Of a DNA stretch of 64,000 nucleotides, positions 1 through 7,947 are shown in pieces. The position numbers and the translations under genes were made by a program. This DNA comes from Streptomyces sp. NL15-2K. Lineage in GTDB: Bacteria; Actinomycetota; Actinomycetes; Streptomycetales; Streptomycetaceae. Numbering within the stretch: position 1 is the stretch's first letter; each line of letters starts with the position of its first letter. The stretch lies in the NCBI RefSeq assembly GCF_030551255.1, contig NZ_CP130630.1, forward strand, positions 2,709,501 to 2,773,500, written 5' to 3'. A model generated the notes under the pieces. That model had not been told where the DNA came from. It ran no database searches and was given only the letters and a program-made list of their open reading frames with translations.

Positions 1-924
1 TTCGAACCCGTTGCCGTTGCCGAAGGCCGAGGAGTTCCTGATGGTGACGGGCGACGAGAACTGCCACAGATCGAGCCCGTCGTCGGAATTGTTGTACAGG
101 CGGGCCCCGTCGACGACGTTGCCCGTCCCGGAACCGAACGTCACCGCGATGCCGTCGGCGTTCTGACCGTGCTCGGCCAGGTCGTAGTTGCCGTGACTGT
201 CCAGGTTCCGCACGAGGTTGTTCGTCGTGTCGTCGCCGCGCAGGGTGAATCCGGAGCCGCCGTTCTTCGCCGTGACGAGGTTCTCGAAGACCCCGCCCAC
301 TGACGACGTGGCGACGAACCCCTGAGCCGGCGAGTTCTGGAAGGTGATGTCCCGCACGGTCCAGTGGTCGCCGTGGATCCCGGCCAGCCAGGAGCCGTCG
401 GGCAACTTGGACCCGTCGATCCTCACCTTCTCCCCGCCGTACGCCTGCCACGTGATCCGCGCGGAACTCGTCCCGTTCGCCGTGGACTTGAGCGTGGCCG
501 AAGGGGTGTACGTGCCGCCGCGGACCTGGATGGTCGTACCGGCGACCGCGTTCCTGACGGCCGACTCCAGCTGCGCGGTGGTGGACACGGTGACCGTCGT
601 GGAGGCGGCCCGGGCGCCGTCCTCGGTGAGACCGAGGTAGACGCCGCTCGCCCCCGAGGCGACGGCCACGGCCGCGGCGATCGAGAGGGTCCGCGTCCTG
701 CGGTGGCGTCCGGTACCTAGTGCCGCGACAGGCAACGTTCGCCCCGTCGCGACGCCCGGCACGCTCCCCCACTGCCCTAAAGGCGTGGGAGGTGCCCCCA
801 CTCGCCGCACCGGCCGGAAGCCCAAGTACGTCCAGTACGAGGGCTTCCGGCCGGCACGCCGAGAGCACGCACCGGACGCCGCTCCTTGACGGGCAAACGT
901 TGCCTGCCGGGGCACTAGACGCAC
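1..924 (-). CDS. Pectate lyase, PL9-like right-handed beta-helix, C-terminus beyond window, N-terminus carries an in-frame MITE
   Basis: This is a partial gene that runs off the left edge, with 308 codons visible. After a signal-like stretch (Arg-rich, then AAAVAVASGAS, about residues 72-92) comes a parallel beta-helix with the PL9-type signature NNSDDGLDLWQFSSPVTIRN near the edge. PL9 lyases cleave polygalacturonate by Ca2+-dependent beta-elimination outside the cell. The likely native start is GTG at 924, with AAAGGAAC seven bases upstream. A 198 bp insertion (MITE plus CTAG duplication) enters after codon 2 without a stop, adding 66 residues ahead of the signal peptide, including a TTA leucine codon at 778-780. 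Alternative starts inside the element (GTG 762, TTG 735) would give a shorter, more signal-like N-terminus. Removing the element restores GTG CGT CTA GGT in frame. The gene is divergent from the GH43 gene. The fold is certain; the PL9 assignment is less so, and which start is used is unknown. Confidence 0.72.
   Translation of the reverse strand, partial: MRLVPRQATFARQGAASGACSRRAGRKPSYWTYLGFRPVRRVGAPPTPLGQWGSVPGVATGRTLPVAALGTGRHRRTRTLSIAAAVAVASGASGVYLGLTEDGARAASTTVTVSTTAQLESAVRNAVAGTTIQVRGGTYTPSATLKSTANGTSSARITWQAYGGEKVRIDGSKLPDGSWLAGIHGDHWTVRDITFQNSPAQGFVATSSVGGVFENLVTAKNGGSGFTLRGDDTTNNLVRNLDSHGNYDLAEHGQNADGIAVTFGSGTGNVVDGARLYNNSDDGLDLWQFSSPVTIRNSSAFGNGNGFE
764..801. repeat. Dispersed GC-rich palindromic repeat, copy A
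   Basis: This copy has the family layout, a GTGGGGGAG end and a TGGGGGYaCC end separated by about 16 nt. The other copies are at 24680-24714, 43708-43747 and 58401-58440. It lies inside the MITE that interrupts the PL9 lyase gene and supplies that gene's TTA codon. Confidence 0.65.
810..854. repeat. Perfect 14-bp inverted repeat inside the MITE
   Basis: CCGGCCGGAAGCCC at 810-823 is the exact reverse complement of 841-854, with a 17-nt loop. It would form a strong hairpin in RNA from either strand and probably belongs to the non-autonomous element. Confidence 0.7.
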
Positions 925-1158
925 GAAAAGTTCCTTTCGTCGACAGAGGGGGAGGACGAAACGGGCCGGAGGGGCTGCCCCGGCCCGTTTCTGAGATCAG
1001 GTCGCCGCCGACGCCGGAAAGGTTGCCGACGCCCCGCGAAAACGATCGAAACTTTCGCTCCCCCTCGCCCCTCGCACACCGATTGACCAGCTGACCTCCT
1101 GCGCTGACACTCCCAAGGCGAACCCAACAGAATCCCCCACACTCCCACAGGATGTGTC
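925..1158. promoter_or_regulatory. Divergent PL9/GH43 control region with CGAAACTTTCG operator and hairpin
   Basis: The spacer between the divergent PL9 lyase and GH43 genes holds two symmetric signals. A perfect 11-bp palindrome CGAAACTTTCG lies at 1047-1057, inside a wider GCGAAA...TTTCGC arrangement. It resembles operators upstream of streptomycete polysaccharidase genes. A perfect 10-bp inverted repeat (959-968 with 981-990) lies nearer the lyase gene and could be an operator or attenuator. No confident -10/-35 pair could be fixed. Confidence 0.5.
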
Positions 1159-3369
1159 ATGCGAAGCCGCACCGCCCGCACGCTCCTGGCCCCCTTCCTG
1201 GCCCTCCTCCTCTCCCTGCTCGCCATACCCCCCAGCACCGCCCGATCAGGAGCACCCCCCGTGAAGCAGCAGCCCAAGTACGCCGGCTATCTCTTCGCCT
1301 ACTTCACCGGTGAGGGAACCGCCGACGGCGAGCAGATCCGCTACGCCCTCAGCCGTGGCAACGACCCGCTGCACTGGCGGGAGCTGAACGCCGGCAAGCC
1401 GGTCCTCACGTCGACCATCGGCGAGAAGGGGCTGCGCGATCCGTTCGTGATCCGCTCCCCGAAGGGCGACAAGTTCTACGCGATCGCCACCGACCTGCGG
1501 ATGTACAAGAACTCCAGCGGCAGCTGGGACTACGTCCAGCGGCACGGCAGCAAGTCGATCATGATCTGGGAGTCCACCGACCTGGTCCACTGGACCGACC
1601 AGCGCCTGGTGAAGGTCTCCCCCGACAACGCGGGCAACACCTGGGCGCCGGAGGCGTACTGGGACGACTCGCTCGGTGAGTTCGTCGTCTTCTGGGCGTC
1701 GAAGCTGTACGCCGACGACGACCCCGACCACACGGGCTCGACGTACAACAAGATGATGTACGCCACCACGAAGGACTTCCGCACCTTCAGCGAGCCGAAG
1801 GTCTGGAACGACCCGGGCTACTCGGTCATCGACTCGACAGTGGTGAAGCACAAGGACACCTACTACCGCTACACCAAGGACGAGCGGGACCCGACCTCCA
1901 GCTCGCCCTGCGCGAAGTTCATCACCGGGGAGAAGTCGACGAGCCTGACGTCGCCGAAGTACGACTTCGTCTCGGACTGCATCGGCAGCGGTGCGATGGA
2001 CCGCGGTGAGGGCCCGACGGTCTTCAAGTCCAACACCGAGGAGAAGTGGTACCTGTTCATCGACGAGTACGGCGGCCGCGGCTACATCCCCTTCGAGACC
2101 ACCGACCTCGACTCGGGCAAGTGGACCCCCTCCACGAACTACCAGCTGCCGGCCAGTCCCCGGCACGGCACCGTGCTCCCGGTGACGCAGGCGGAGTACG
2201 ACCGGCTGCTCGCCGCCTACCCCTCGACTCCCGCCTCCGTCATGGACGCGACGGCGAAGGGCCAGAAGGGCTACTCGATCGTCACCGAGGCCGCGTCGAA
2301 GGTCGTGCTGCCGATGGAGCCGAACGCGGATCTCCGCGGCCTCGCCCCGAAGCTGTGGGTGGGTGAGGGGGCCACGCTGAGCCCGAGATCCGGCACGCGC
2401 CGCGACTTCCGCAAGCCGCAGAAGTACACCGTGTCGGCCGCTGACGGCACGACCCGCACCTGGACGGTCGAGGCGGTGCCGACCCGCAGTCCCGTCCTGC
2501 CCGGCCTCAACGCCGACCCGGACGTGCGCTATCTGAACGGCGAGTACTGGATCTATCCGACGACGGACGGTTTCCAGGGCTGGAGCGGGACGAAGTTCAA
2601 GGCGTACTCGTCGAAGGACCTGGTCCACTGGAAGGACCACGGGGTCATCCTGGACCTCGGACCGGATGTGACCTGGGCGGACAAGAACGCGTGGGCGCCG
2701 GCGATCGCCGAGCACGACGGCAAGTACTACTTCTACTTCTGCGCCGAGCAGCAGATCGGCGTGGCGGTGGCCGACTCCCCCGCGGGCCCGTTCAAGGACG
2801 CGCTGGGCAAGCCCCTGGTGGCGAAGGGCGGTTCGCTGAAGGGCCAGATGATCGACCCGGCGGTCTACACGGACGACGCCGGGAAGTCGTACCTGTACTG
2901 GGGCAACGGCCACGGATACGTCGTACCGCTGAACGACGACATGGTGTCCTTCGACGCCTCGCAGGTGAAGGACATCACCCCGGACAACTTCCGCGAGGGC
3001 TCCTTCGTGATCAAGCGGAAGGGCACCTACTACTTCATGTGGTCCGAGGACGACACCCGCAGCGAGAACTACCACGTGGCCTACGCGACCGGACCGTCCC
3101 CGCTCGGCCCGTGGACCAAGCGGGGCACGATCCTGTCCAAGCGCCCCGACCACGGCATCCTCGGCACCGGCCACCACTCCGTGGCGAACGCGCCCGGCAC
3201 CGACGACTGGTACATCGTCTACCACCGGTTCGCCCTGAACGGTCCGGGGAAGCCGGGCGGTGACGGCATGCACCGCGAGACGACGATCGACCGCATGAAG
3301 TTCGCGGCCGACGGCACGATCGTGCCAGTGGTGCCGACGCTGGAGTCGATCAGGCCGGTACGGCACTGA
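1159..3369 (+). CDS. Secreted tandem GH43-family glycosidase (two beta-propeller domains)
   Basis: The 736-residue protein has a signal peptide (residues 1-29, ending near TARS). Two five-bladed propeller domains of the GH43 type follow, joined by a short beta domain. Domain 1 (about 38-350) carries GLRDPFVI and GEGPTVF. Domain 2 (about 450-730) carries LNADPDVRY (base Asp), MIDPAVY (pKa-modulating Asp) and REGSFVI (acid Glu), the usual GH43 triad. GH43 enzymes release arabinose or xylose from side chains, here probably arabinan or arabinogalactan decorations of pectin. The start is ATG after ACAGGA. The gene is divergent from the PL9 lyase and convergent with the esterase, 9 bp away. Two full domains in one chain is longer than usual for the family. 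Which substrate each domain uses cannot be told. Confidence 0.8.
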   Translation: MRSRTARTLLAPFLALLLSLLAIPPSTARSGAPPVKQQPKYAGYLFAYFTGEGTADGEQIRYALSRGNDPLHWRELNAGKPVLTSTIGEKGLRDPFVIRSPKGDKFYAIATDLRMYKNSSGSWDYVQRHGSKSIMIWESTDLVHWTDQRLVKVSPDNAGNTWAPEAYWDDSLGEFVVFWASKLYADDDPDHTGSTYNKMMYATTKDFRTFSEPKVWNDPGYSVIDSTVVKHKDTYYRYTKDERDPTSSSPCAKFITGEKSTSLTSPKYDFVSDCIGSGAMDRGEGPTVFKSNTEEKWYLFIDEYGGRGYIPFETTDLDSGKWTPSTNYQLPASPRHGTVLPVTQAEYDRLLAAYPSTPASVMDATAKGQKGYSIVTEAASKVVLPMEPNADLRGLAPKLWVGEGATLSPRSGTRRDFRKPQKYTVSAADGTTRTWTVEAVPTRSPVLPGLNADPDVRYLNGEYWIYPTTDGFQGWSGTKFKAYSSKDLVHWKDHGVILDLGPDVTWADKNAWAPAIAEHDGKYYFYFCAEQQIGVAVADSPAGPFKDALGKPLVAKGGSLKGQMIDPAVYTDDAGKSYLYWGNGHGYVVPLNDDMVSFDASQVKDITPDNFREGSFVIKRKGTYYFMWSEDDTRSENYHVAYATGPSPLGPWTKRGTILSKRPDHGILGTGHHSVANAPGTDDWYIVYHRFALNGPGKPGGDGMHRETTIDRMKFAADGTIVPVVPTLESIRPVRH

Positions 3370-3378
3370 CACGGTGGA

Positions 3379-4437
3379 TCACAGGACGGCGTCGAGCCAC
3401 GCGAAGACCTCGTCCTGCATGCGGTGTGTGAAGGCGTGGCCCAGGTCGGGCCACGCCTTCAGCCACAACCGCTCCTCGGCGCGGCACGAGCGCCAGACAG
3501 CGCGCAGCTTGTCGTACGCGACCCGTACGCCGTCGGCGGGGAACAGCGGGTCGAGCCCGCCGTTGAAGAACAGCATCGGCCTGGGTGCGGCGATGCTCGC
3601 CACGTCGGGGATGTCGAGGAACCGGGGCAGGCCCGGGTGGAGCATGTAGTACGACGACTGCCCGCGCAGCGTGTTGTTGCCGGGCACCATCATTTCCTTC
3701 AGGCCGGTCATCCAGCCCACGCTCGCCGCGGCGGCGATGTGGTCGCTGAGCGCGGCCGTCTGCCAGGCGCGGTAGGCGCCCATCGAGAACCCGACGGCCG
3801 CGACCCGGCGAGCGTCCACGCGGTCGAGACCGGCCAGGAATCCGGCGGCGCGGGCGTCCTCGCGGGCCATGAGTCCGGCGAGCGAGGAGCCGAGGTTGTA
3901 GAAGTTGGAGGCCAGGGCCTGCTGCCGGTCGTAGGTGAGGGGGCCGCGGTCGCCCCAGCCGAGCGCGTCCAGACAGAGCACCACGTATCCGCGCCGGGCC
4001 AGCTCGTCGCCCACGAACCGCCCGCTGAAGTGCTGGTCCGCCCAGGCCTGAGCCGAGGCGAGCCGGGTGTCGTCGTACCAGGGCCGGACGAGCTTCTCCT
4101 TTCCGATGTCGAACCTGGACCCGTGGTCGTGGAGGAGGAGTACGGCAGGGAAGGGTCCGGTGCCGTGCGGGGTGAGCAGGGCACCGCGGACGCGTTCGTG
4201 GCGGGTGAGGGAGAGGGTCACCAACTCCCTTGTGTACGCGCCTGTGTATGCGCCTCCTTGAGGGCCGGGGACGAATTCGGGGGCGTACGGCGTCCCGTCC
4301 TGCCGGTCGACGAGGAGGTGCTCCTCGACCGTGGAACGGGCGGCCCGGCGCCAGGCCTGGAAATCGCGGATCGGTGAAGTACCCCAGGCGAGCGGGAAGT
4401 CCAGCTCGCCTTTCAGGGAACCCAACGGCTCACGCAT
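3379..4437 (-). CDS. Alpha/beta hydrolase, dienelactone-hydrolase-like esterase
   Basis: About 352 residues with the alpha/beta-hydrolase fold. The nucleophile elbow is GFSMGA, an acid follows in NGGLDPLFPADG, and the catalytic His is in DLGHAFTH near the C-terminus. No signal peptide is visible, so it is probably cytoplasmic. Its place in the cluster suggests removal of acetyl or another ester from imported pectin oligomers; this is inferred from context only. The start at 4437 overlaps the upstream lyase stop by 8 nt and has GGGAAG ten bases upstream. An alternative ATG at 4452 adds five residues. It is the last gene of the CE8-CE8-PL1-esterase run. Confidence 0.7.
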   Translation of the reverse strand: MREPLGSLKGELDFPLAWGTSPIRDFQAWRRAARSTVEEHLLVDRQDGTPYAPEFVPGPQGGAYTGAYTRELVTLSLTRHERVRGALLTPHGTGPFPAVLLLHDHGSRFDIGKEKLVRPWYDDTRLASAQAWADQHFSGRFVGDELARRGYVVLCLDALGWGDRGPLTYDRQQALASNFYNLGSSLAGLMAREDARAAGFLAGLDRVDARRVAAVGFSMGAYRAWQTAALSDHIAAAASVGWMTGLKEMMVPGNNTLRGQSSYYMLHPGLPRFLDIPDVASIAAPRPMLFFNGGLDPLFPADGVRVAYDKLRAVWRSCRAEERLWLKAWPDLGHAFTHRMQDEVFAWLDAVL

Positions 4438-5686
4438 ACGGCTTCCCGGCACCGGCGTGCCGAAGGACGTACCGCTCGACCGCCGACCGGGAGGTGAGGG
4501 GCCGGTAGTGGTAGACGTCGGCCGGGTCCCAGCCGACCTCGTCGGTCAGGCCGAGGCCGCTCGCCACCGCGTTCAGGCCGGCGGGCCGCCCGTTGAACCA
4601 GGAGCCGGTGTCCCGGAAGTGCTCGCCGCCGTAGTCCGCGACGGCGAGGGACGGCTCGCCCCGCCCGTAGCGGAACGAATTGCGCTCGGAGAAGATCGAC
4701 GACTCGACGCCGACACCCAGGGCATAGAGAGGCGCCTGCCCCCGGTACACGTTGTTGACGACGTGCACCTGACCGAAGCGGACGCGAGGGCCGCGCTGCA
4801 CGATGTCGGTGAAGAGGTTCCGGACGAAGGTCACCTTCAGATGCCCGCGGTCCCGGTCGCCGCGCCCGTCCCCCGACCCGATGAGGATCGCCTTGTCGTG
4901 GTCGGCGAACCGGCTGTCGGAGACGGTGATGAAGTCGGAGCCGTCCTCGATGTCCAGCAACCCGTCGTGCCGCTGGACGCGTTCGCCGTGGAAGCCGAGG
5001 GGCGCCTCGCGGTCCGGGAAGCGGCCGTCGGTGAAGGTGCAGTGGTCGACCCAGATGTTCTTGCCGGTGATCACGGTCATCGCGTCGAAGCGGGCGTTCC
5101 AGCTGCCCTGTGTGCCGTCTCCCGGCGACCAGGTGGTGAAGTGGTCGACGGGAGCTTCGAGGTGCAGGTTGCGGACGATGATGTTCGTGCCGGTGTTGAC
5201 GGTCAGGAAGACCCCGAGGAGCCGGGCGTCGCGGCCCACGCCGAGCAGGGTGGTGTTGCTCGGCACCGTGAGCTGGATCTGCGCCTTCTCCTTGTTCGAC
5301 CCGGTCTGCCGGAGCTGACGCTGCTGTTTGCAGTAGTCGTGACGGGTGTCGGACCAGACGGCCCCGTCCTCGCCGAAGCAGGACATGTACTTGGCGAGGT
5401 CGTACCCGGGCGCGTAGTCCTGCTCGCCGAGCAGGGAACCGTCCTGCGCCTCATGGCCGTTGATGTCTCCGACGACCCGGATCACCTTGGGTGCGGTGGG
5501 GTCGCGGTGGTTGGCCAGGGCCTCCTTGAGCTCGGCGCGGGTGTCCACCGTCCAGGTGGTCCCGCCCGCGCCGCCGGTGGTGCCGGGGGCGGTCGAGGCC
5601 CAGCCGACGGGGCCGCGCTCGGCGGCGGAGGCCTGGCTCGGCCAGAACAGGCACAGGCAGGTAAGGAGGGCAGCGACTTTACGCAT
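4430..5686 (-). CDS. Secreted pectate lyase, PL1 family
   Basis: 418 residues from ATG 5686, beginning MRKVAALLTCLCLFWP with signal cleavage after SQASA. The parallel beta-helix carries PL1 landmarks: WVDHCTFTDG, Ca2+-binding Asp in NARFDAMTV and HDGLLDIEDGSDF, and the arginine region QRGPRVRFGQVH. It should cleave polygalacturonate by beta-elimination outside the cell. The start overlaps the stop of the upstream CE8 gene by 8 nt (ATGCGTAA context) and its own stop overlaps the esterase start the same way, so the three are probably translationally coupled. A longer ATG start at 5737 has no signal-peptide logic. Confidence 0.88.
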   Translation of the reverse strand: MRKVAALLTCLCLFWPSQASAAERGPVGWASTAPGTTGGAGGTTWTVDTRAELKEALANHRDPTAPKVIRVVGDINGHEAQDGSLLGEQDYAPGYDLAKYMSCFGEDGAVWSDTRHDYCKQQRQLRQTGSNKEKAQIQLTVPSNTTLLGVGRDARLLGVFLTVNTGTNIIVRNLHLEAPVDHFTTWSPGDGTQGSWNARFDAMTVITGKNIWVDHCTFTDGRFPDREAPLGFHGERVQRHDGLLDIEDGSDFITVSDSRFADHDKAILIGSGDGRGDRDRGHLKVTFVRNLFTDIVQRGPRVRFGQVHVVNNVYRGQAPLYALGVGVESSIFSERNSFRYGRGEPSLAVADYGGEHFRDTGSWFNGRPAGLNAVASGLGLTDEVGWDPADVYHYRPLTSRSAVERYVLRHAGAGKPYA

Positions 5687-6710
5687 ACGGCCGCCAGCCG
5701 CCGAGACAGGCCCGCCTGGTGTGCGCCGCGGCGTCACCGGAGGTGAGCTGAGGCCGGTTCTCCGGGACCGTGATCACGGCTCCCGGCCCTGTGTTGCGGT
5801 ACTCGGCGAACCGCATGCTCTGCCAGGGATACGCCTCCCGCATGTTCGTGTACGGCGCCACCGCGTCGATCCCTGGACCGATCCGGGTGTCCCGCACGAC
5901 GAGGGACGGCCAGGCGGTCGTCTCGTACGACGGCACCCAGGGCCGGGCCAGCTTGTACGCCCCGTCCTCGGCGGCGGAGGTGATCCGGCAGCGGACCGCC
6001 AGAATGCCGTGGGGGTTGGCGCGGGCGGTGGACGGGGCGAAGACCATGCCCTTCGGAGTGAAGGTGACGTCCCGTCGCAGCGTGCGGAAGTGGCAGTCCT
6101 CGAACACGGCGGTCGCCCGTCCGAAGACGAAGTCGACGTCGCCCTCGATGTAGCAGCGGTGGAAGTACTGCCGGTCGAAGGTGTCCAGCGCGGTCGTCTC
6201 GACGAAGAGGGTGTCCTGGTGTGCCAGCAGGCGGACGTTCTCGAAGTGGGTGCGGTCGCCGTAGGTGTACGCCGCCACCGCCTGCGTTCCGGTGATCTCG
6301 GGGTGGTCGGCGCGCAGCCAGTCGTTGGCGAGGGTGAGGTCGCGGACGGTCAGGCCGGGGGCCGCCGAGGTGAAGGTGGCGGAGCCTGCCGTGCCGTACG
6401 TACCGGAACCGTCCGGTTTCGGGGTGCCGCCCGCGTTGTCGTAGACGATGACGGCGTCGCGGGGGTCGCGAGTGGCGCCGCGCAGGGTCAACTCCGCTTT
6501 GTCGGCCGGCACTTTGACGACCTCTCGGTACGTCCCCGGGTGCACGACGATCGTCCAGCCGGGCCCGGCCACCGCGTCCACGGCCGCCTGGACGGAGTCG
6601 CCGGGGCGGACGTGGAGGACGCGGCGGCCGCCACCGGCGAAGGCGGGACCGGCACCGGCGGCCGTGAGACCGCCGGCGATCCCCGTCAGAAGGGTGCGCC
6701 TGCGCAGCAT
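5679..6710 (-). CDS. Secreted pectin methylesterase, CE8
   Basis: 343 residues with an N-terminal RRRTLLTG stretch and AGPAFA, a Tat-like or Sec signal. CE8 motifs in order: PGTYREVV, TGTQAVA (oxyanion Gln), HQDTLF (acid Asp), DVDFVFGRA (nucleophile Asp) and KLARPW. CE8 enzymes remove methyl esters from homogalacturonan and so expose it to the pectate lyases encoded next to it. The start is one base after the stop of the neighbouring CE8 paralog. The two proteins are similar enough, including long near-identical DNA over their 3' ends, to be a tandem duplication. Confidence 0.9.
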   Translation of the reverse strand: MLRRRTLLTGIAGGLTAAGAGPAFAGGGRRVLHVRPGDSVQAAVDAVAGPGWTIVVHPGTYREVVKVPADKAELTLRGATRDPRDAVIVYDNAGGTPKPDGSGTYGTAGSATFTSAAPGLTVRDLTLANDWLRADHPEITGTQAVAAYTYGDRTHFENVRLLAHQDTLFVETTALDTFDRQYFHRCYIEGDVDFVFGRATAVFEDCHFRTLRRDVTFTPKGMVFAPSTARANPHGILAVRCRITSAAEDGAYKLARPWVPSYETTAWPSLVVRDTRIGPGIDAVAPYTNMREAYPWQSMRFAEYRNTGPGAVITVPENRPQLTSGDAAAHTRRACLGGWRPYA

Positions 6711-6711
6711 C

Positions 6712-7836
6712 TCAGCGCGCCTCCTTCCACGGCGCCCAGTCGCCGAGGTAGGCCGCGCGGGTCGCCGACGCGGCCTGCTCGGCGGTGAGTTGGGGCCGGT
6801 TCTCCGGAACCGTGATCACGGCTCCCGGCCCGGTGTTGCGGTACTCGGCGAACCGCTGGTTCTGCCAGGGGAAGGAGTCCGACATGTTGGTGTAGGGCGC
6901 GACCGCGTCGATGCCGAAGCCCATGCGGGTGTCCCGGACGGTGAGCATCGGGCGGGCGGTGGTGTCGGAGCTGGGCACCCAGGGGCGGGCCAGCTTGTAG
7001 TACGCGTCCGGGGCCTCGCTGCTGATCCGTCCGCGGACGACCAGGTAGCCGCGGGGATTGGCGCCCGCCGTGGACGGCGCGAAGACGAAGCCGTACGGGG
7101 CGCCGCCCAGGTCGGTGCGGTTCAGGGTGCGGAAGTGGCAGTTGTCGTACACCGCGGTCGCCCGTCCGAAGACGAAGTCGACGTCGCCCTCGACGTAGCA
7201 GTGGGAGTAGTACTGGCGGGCGAAGACGGTCAGGGCCATCGAGTCGGCGTACAGGGTGTCCTGGTGGCCGAGGAAGCGGCAGTGGTGGAAGGCCGAGCGG
7301 TCGCCCTGGACCTTGATGGCGACGGCCTGGGTGCCGGTGATCTCGGGGTGGTCGGCACGCAGCCAGTCGTTGGCGAAGGTGATCCAGCGGGCGGTGAACC
7401 CGGCGGCCTGCACGGTCGTGGTGGCGGACCCGGTGGTGCCGTAGGTGCCGCCGCCGGGCTTGGGGGTGCCGGCCGCGTTGTCGTAGACGATGACGACGTC
7501 GCGGGGGTTCTCGCTCGCGCCGATCCAGGTCGTCTCCGTACGGGTGGCGTCGACGGCGACCGTCTCGCGGTAGGTGCCGGGGGCGATGACCAGCGTCCAG
7601 CCGCTGCCGGTCGCGGCGGTCACGGCGGCCCGGACGGAGGTGTGGTCGCCCTGGCCGTGCGGGTCGACGTACAGGGTCTTCGCAGTCAGGCGGGCGGCCG
7701 GTGACCCGTACCGGCCGAACGGGCGCTTGCCGCCGCCGGCCCGCGCGGGGGTCGGCGCGAGCGCGGCGCCCGCTCCGGCGCTCGCCATCAGGAATCCCCT
7801 TCTGGACAGGGGGAGTTGGAGGTGGGGCGAGGGCAT
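6712..7836 (-). CDS. Tat-exported pectin methylesterase, CE8
   Basis: 374 residues from ATG 7836, with AAGGAG seven bases upstream. The N-terminus SRRGFLMASAGAGAAL is a textbook twin-arginine signal. CE8 motifs: PGTYRETV, TGTQAVA, HQDTLY, DVDFVFGRA and KLARPW, so the catalytic Asp pair and Gln are intact. It acts outside the cell on methyl-esterified homogalacturonan. It is the first gene after the terminator at 7900-7937, so it probably starts a transcript of its own that continues through the second CE8, PL1 and the esterase. An upstream ATG at 7881 would lengthen the signal peptide without support. Confidence 0.9.
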   Translation of the reverse strand: MPSPHLQLPLSRRGFLMASAGAGAALAPTPARAGGGKRPFGRYGSPAARLTAKTLYVDPHGQGDHTSVRAAVTAATGSGWTLVIAPGTYRETVAVDATRTETTWIGASENPRDVVIVYDNAAGTPKPGGGTYGTTGSATTTVQAAGFTARWITFANDWLRADHPEITGTQAVAIKVQGDRSAFHHCRFLGHQDTLYADSMALTVFARQYYSHCYVEGDVDFVFGRATAVYDNCHFRTLNRTDLGGAPYGFVFAPSTAGANPRGYLVVRGRISSEAPDAYYKLARPWVPSSDTTARPMLTVRDTRMGFGIDAVAPYTNMSDSFPWQNQRFAEYRNTGPGAVITVPENRPQLTAEQAASATRAAYLGDWAPWKEAR

Positions 7837-7899
7837 GCGGGGGCTCCTTCGCGGTGCGGGACGTGCTGGGGTCTCGGCCAAAGGCCGGGATTCCGAGGG

Positions 7900-7937
7900 C
7901 CGGCGGGCCGGGACGGCGGTACGTCCCGGCCTGCCGG
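7900..7937 (-). terminator. Hairpin terminator after PL1 gene
   Basis: CCGGCGGGCCGGGACG (7900-7915) pairs with 7922-7937 at 15 of 16 positions around a 6-nt loop, just beyond the stop of the pectate lyase at 7948. It separates the CE12-PL1 transcript from the CE8-CE8-PL1-esterase genes. Confidence 0.65.
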
Positions 7938-7947
7938 TTCGGGTACG

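Larger units (their letters stand above)
717..918. mobile_element. MITE-like element (~194 bp) with 24-bp terminal inverted repeats and CTAG target duplication
   Basis: The ends read TGCCGCGACAGGCAACGTTC (721 onward, plus strand) and TGCCCCGGCAGGCAACGTTT (from 914 back, minus strand). They match at 21 of the first 24 positions. Both are flanked by CTAG (717-720 and 915-918), which fits a 4-bp target duplication of the YTAR type used by IS5-group transposases. There is no transposase inside. Nested within are a palindromic repeat (764-801) and a perfect 14-bp inverted repeat (810-823 with 841-854). The element reads open in the frame of the host lyase gene. Confidence 0.75.

Noticed and set aside
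720..1094. 124-residue plus-strand reading frame
   Set aside because: It spans the MITE and the divergent promoter region, has low-complexity composition and no ribosome site.
1246..3372. 708-residue minus-strand reading frame opposite the GH43 gene
   Set aside because: It is composed of Arg/Val/His-rich shadow sequence with no domain, while the plus strand encodes a clear two-domain GH43 protein.
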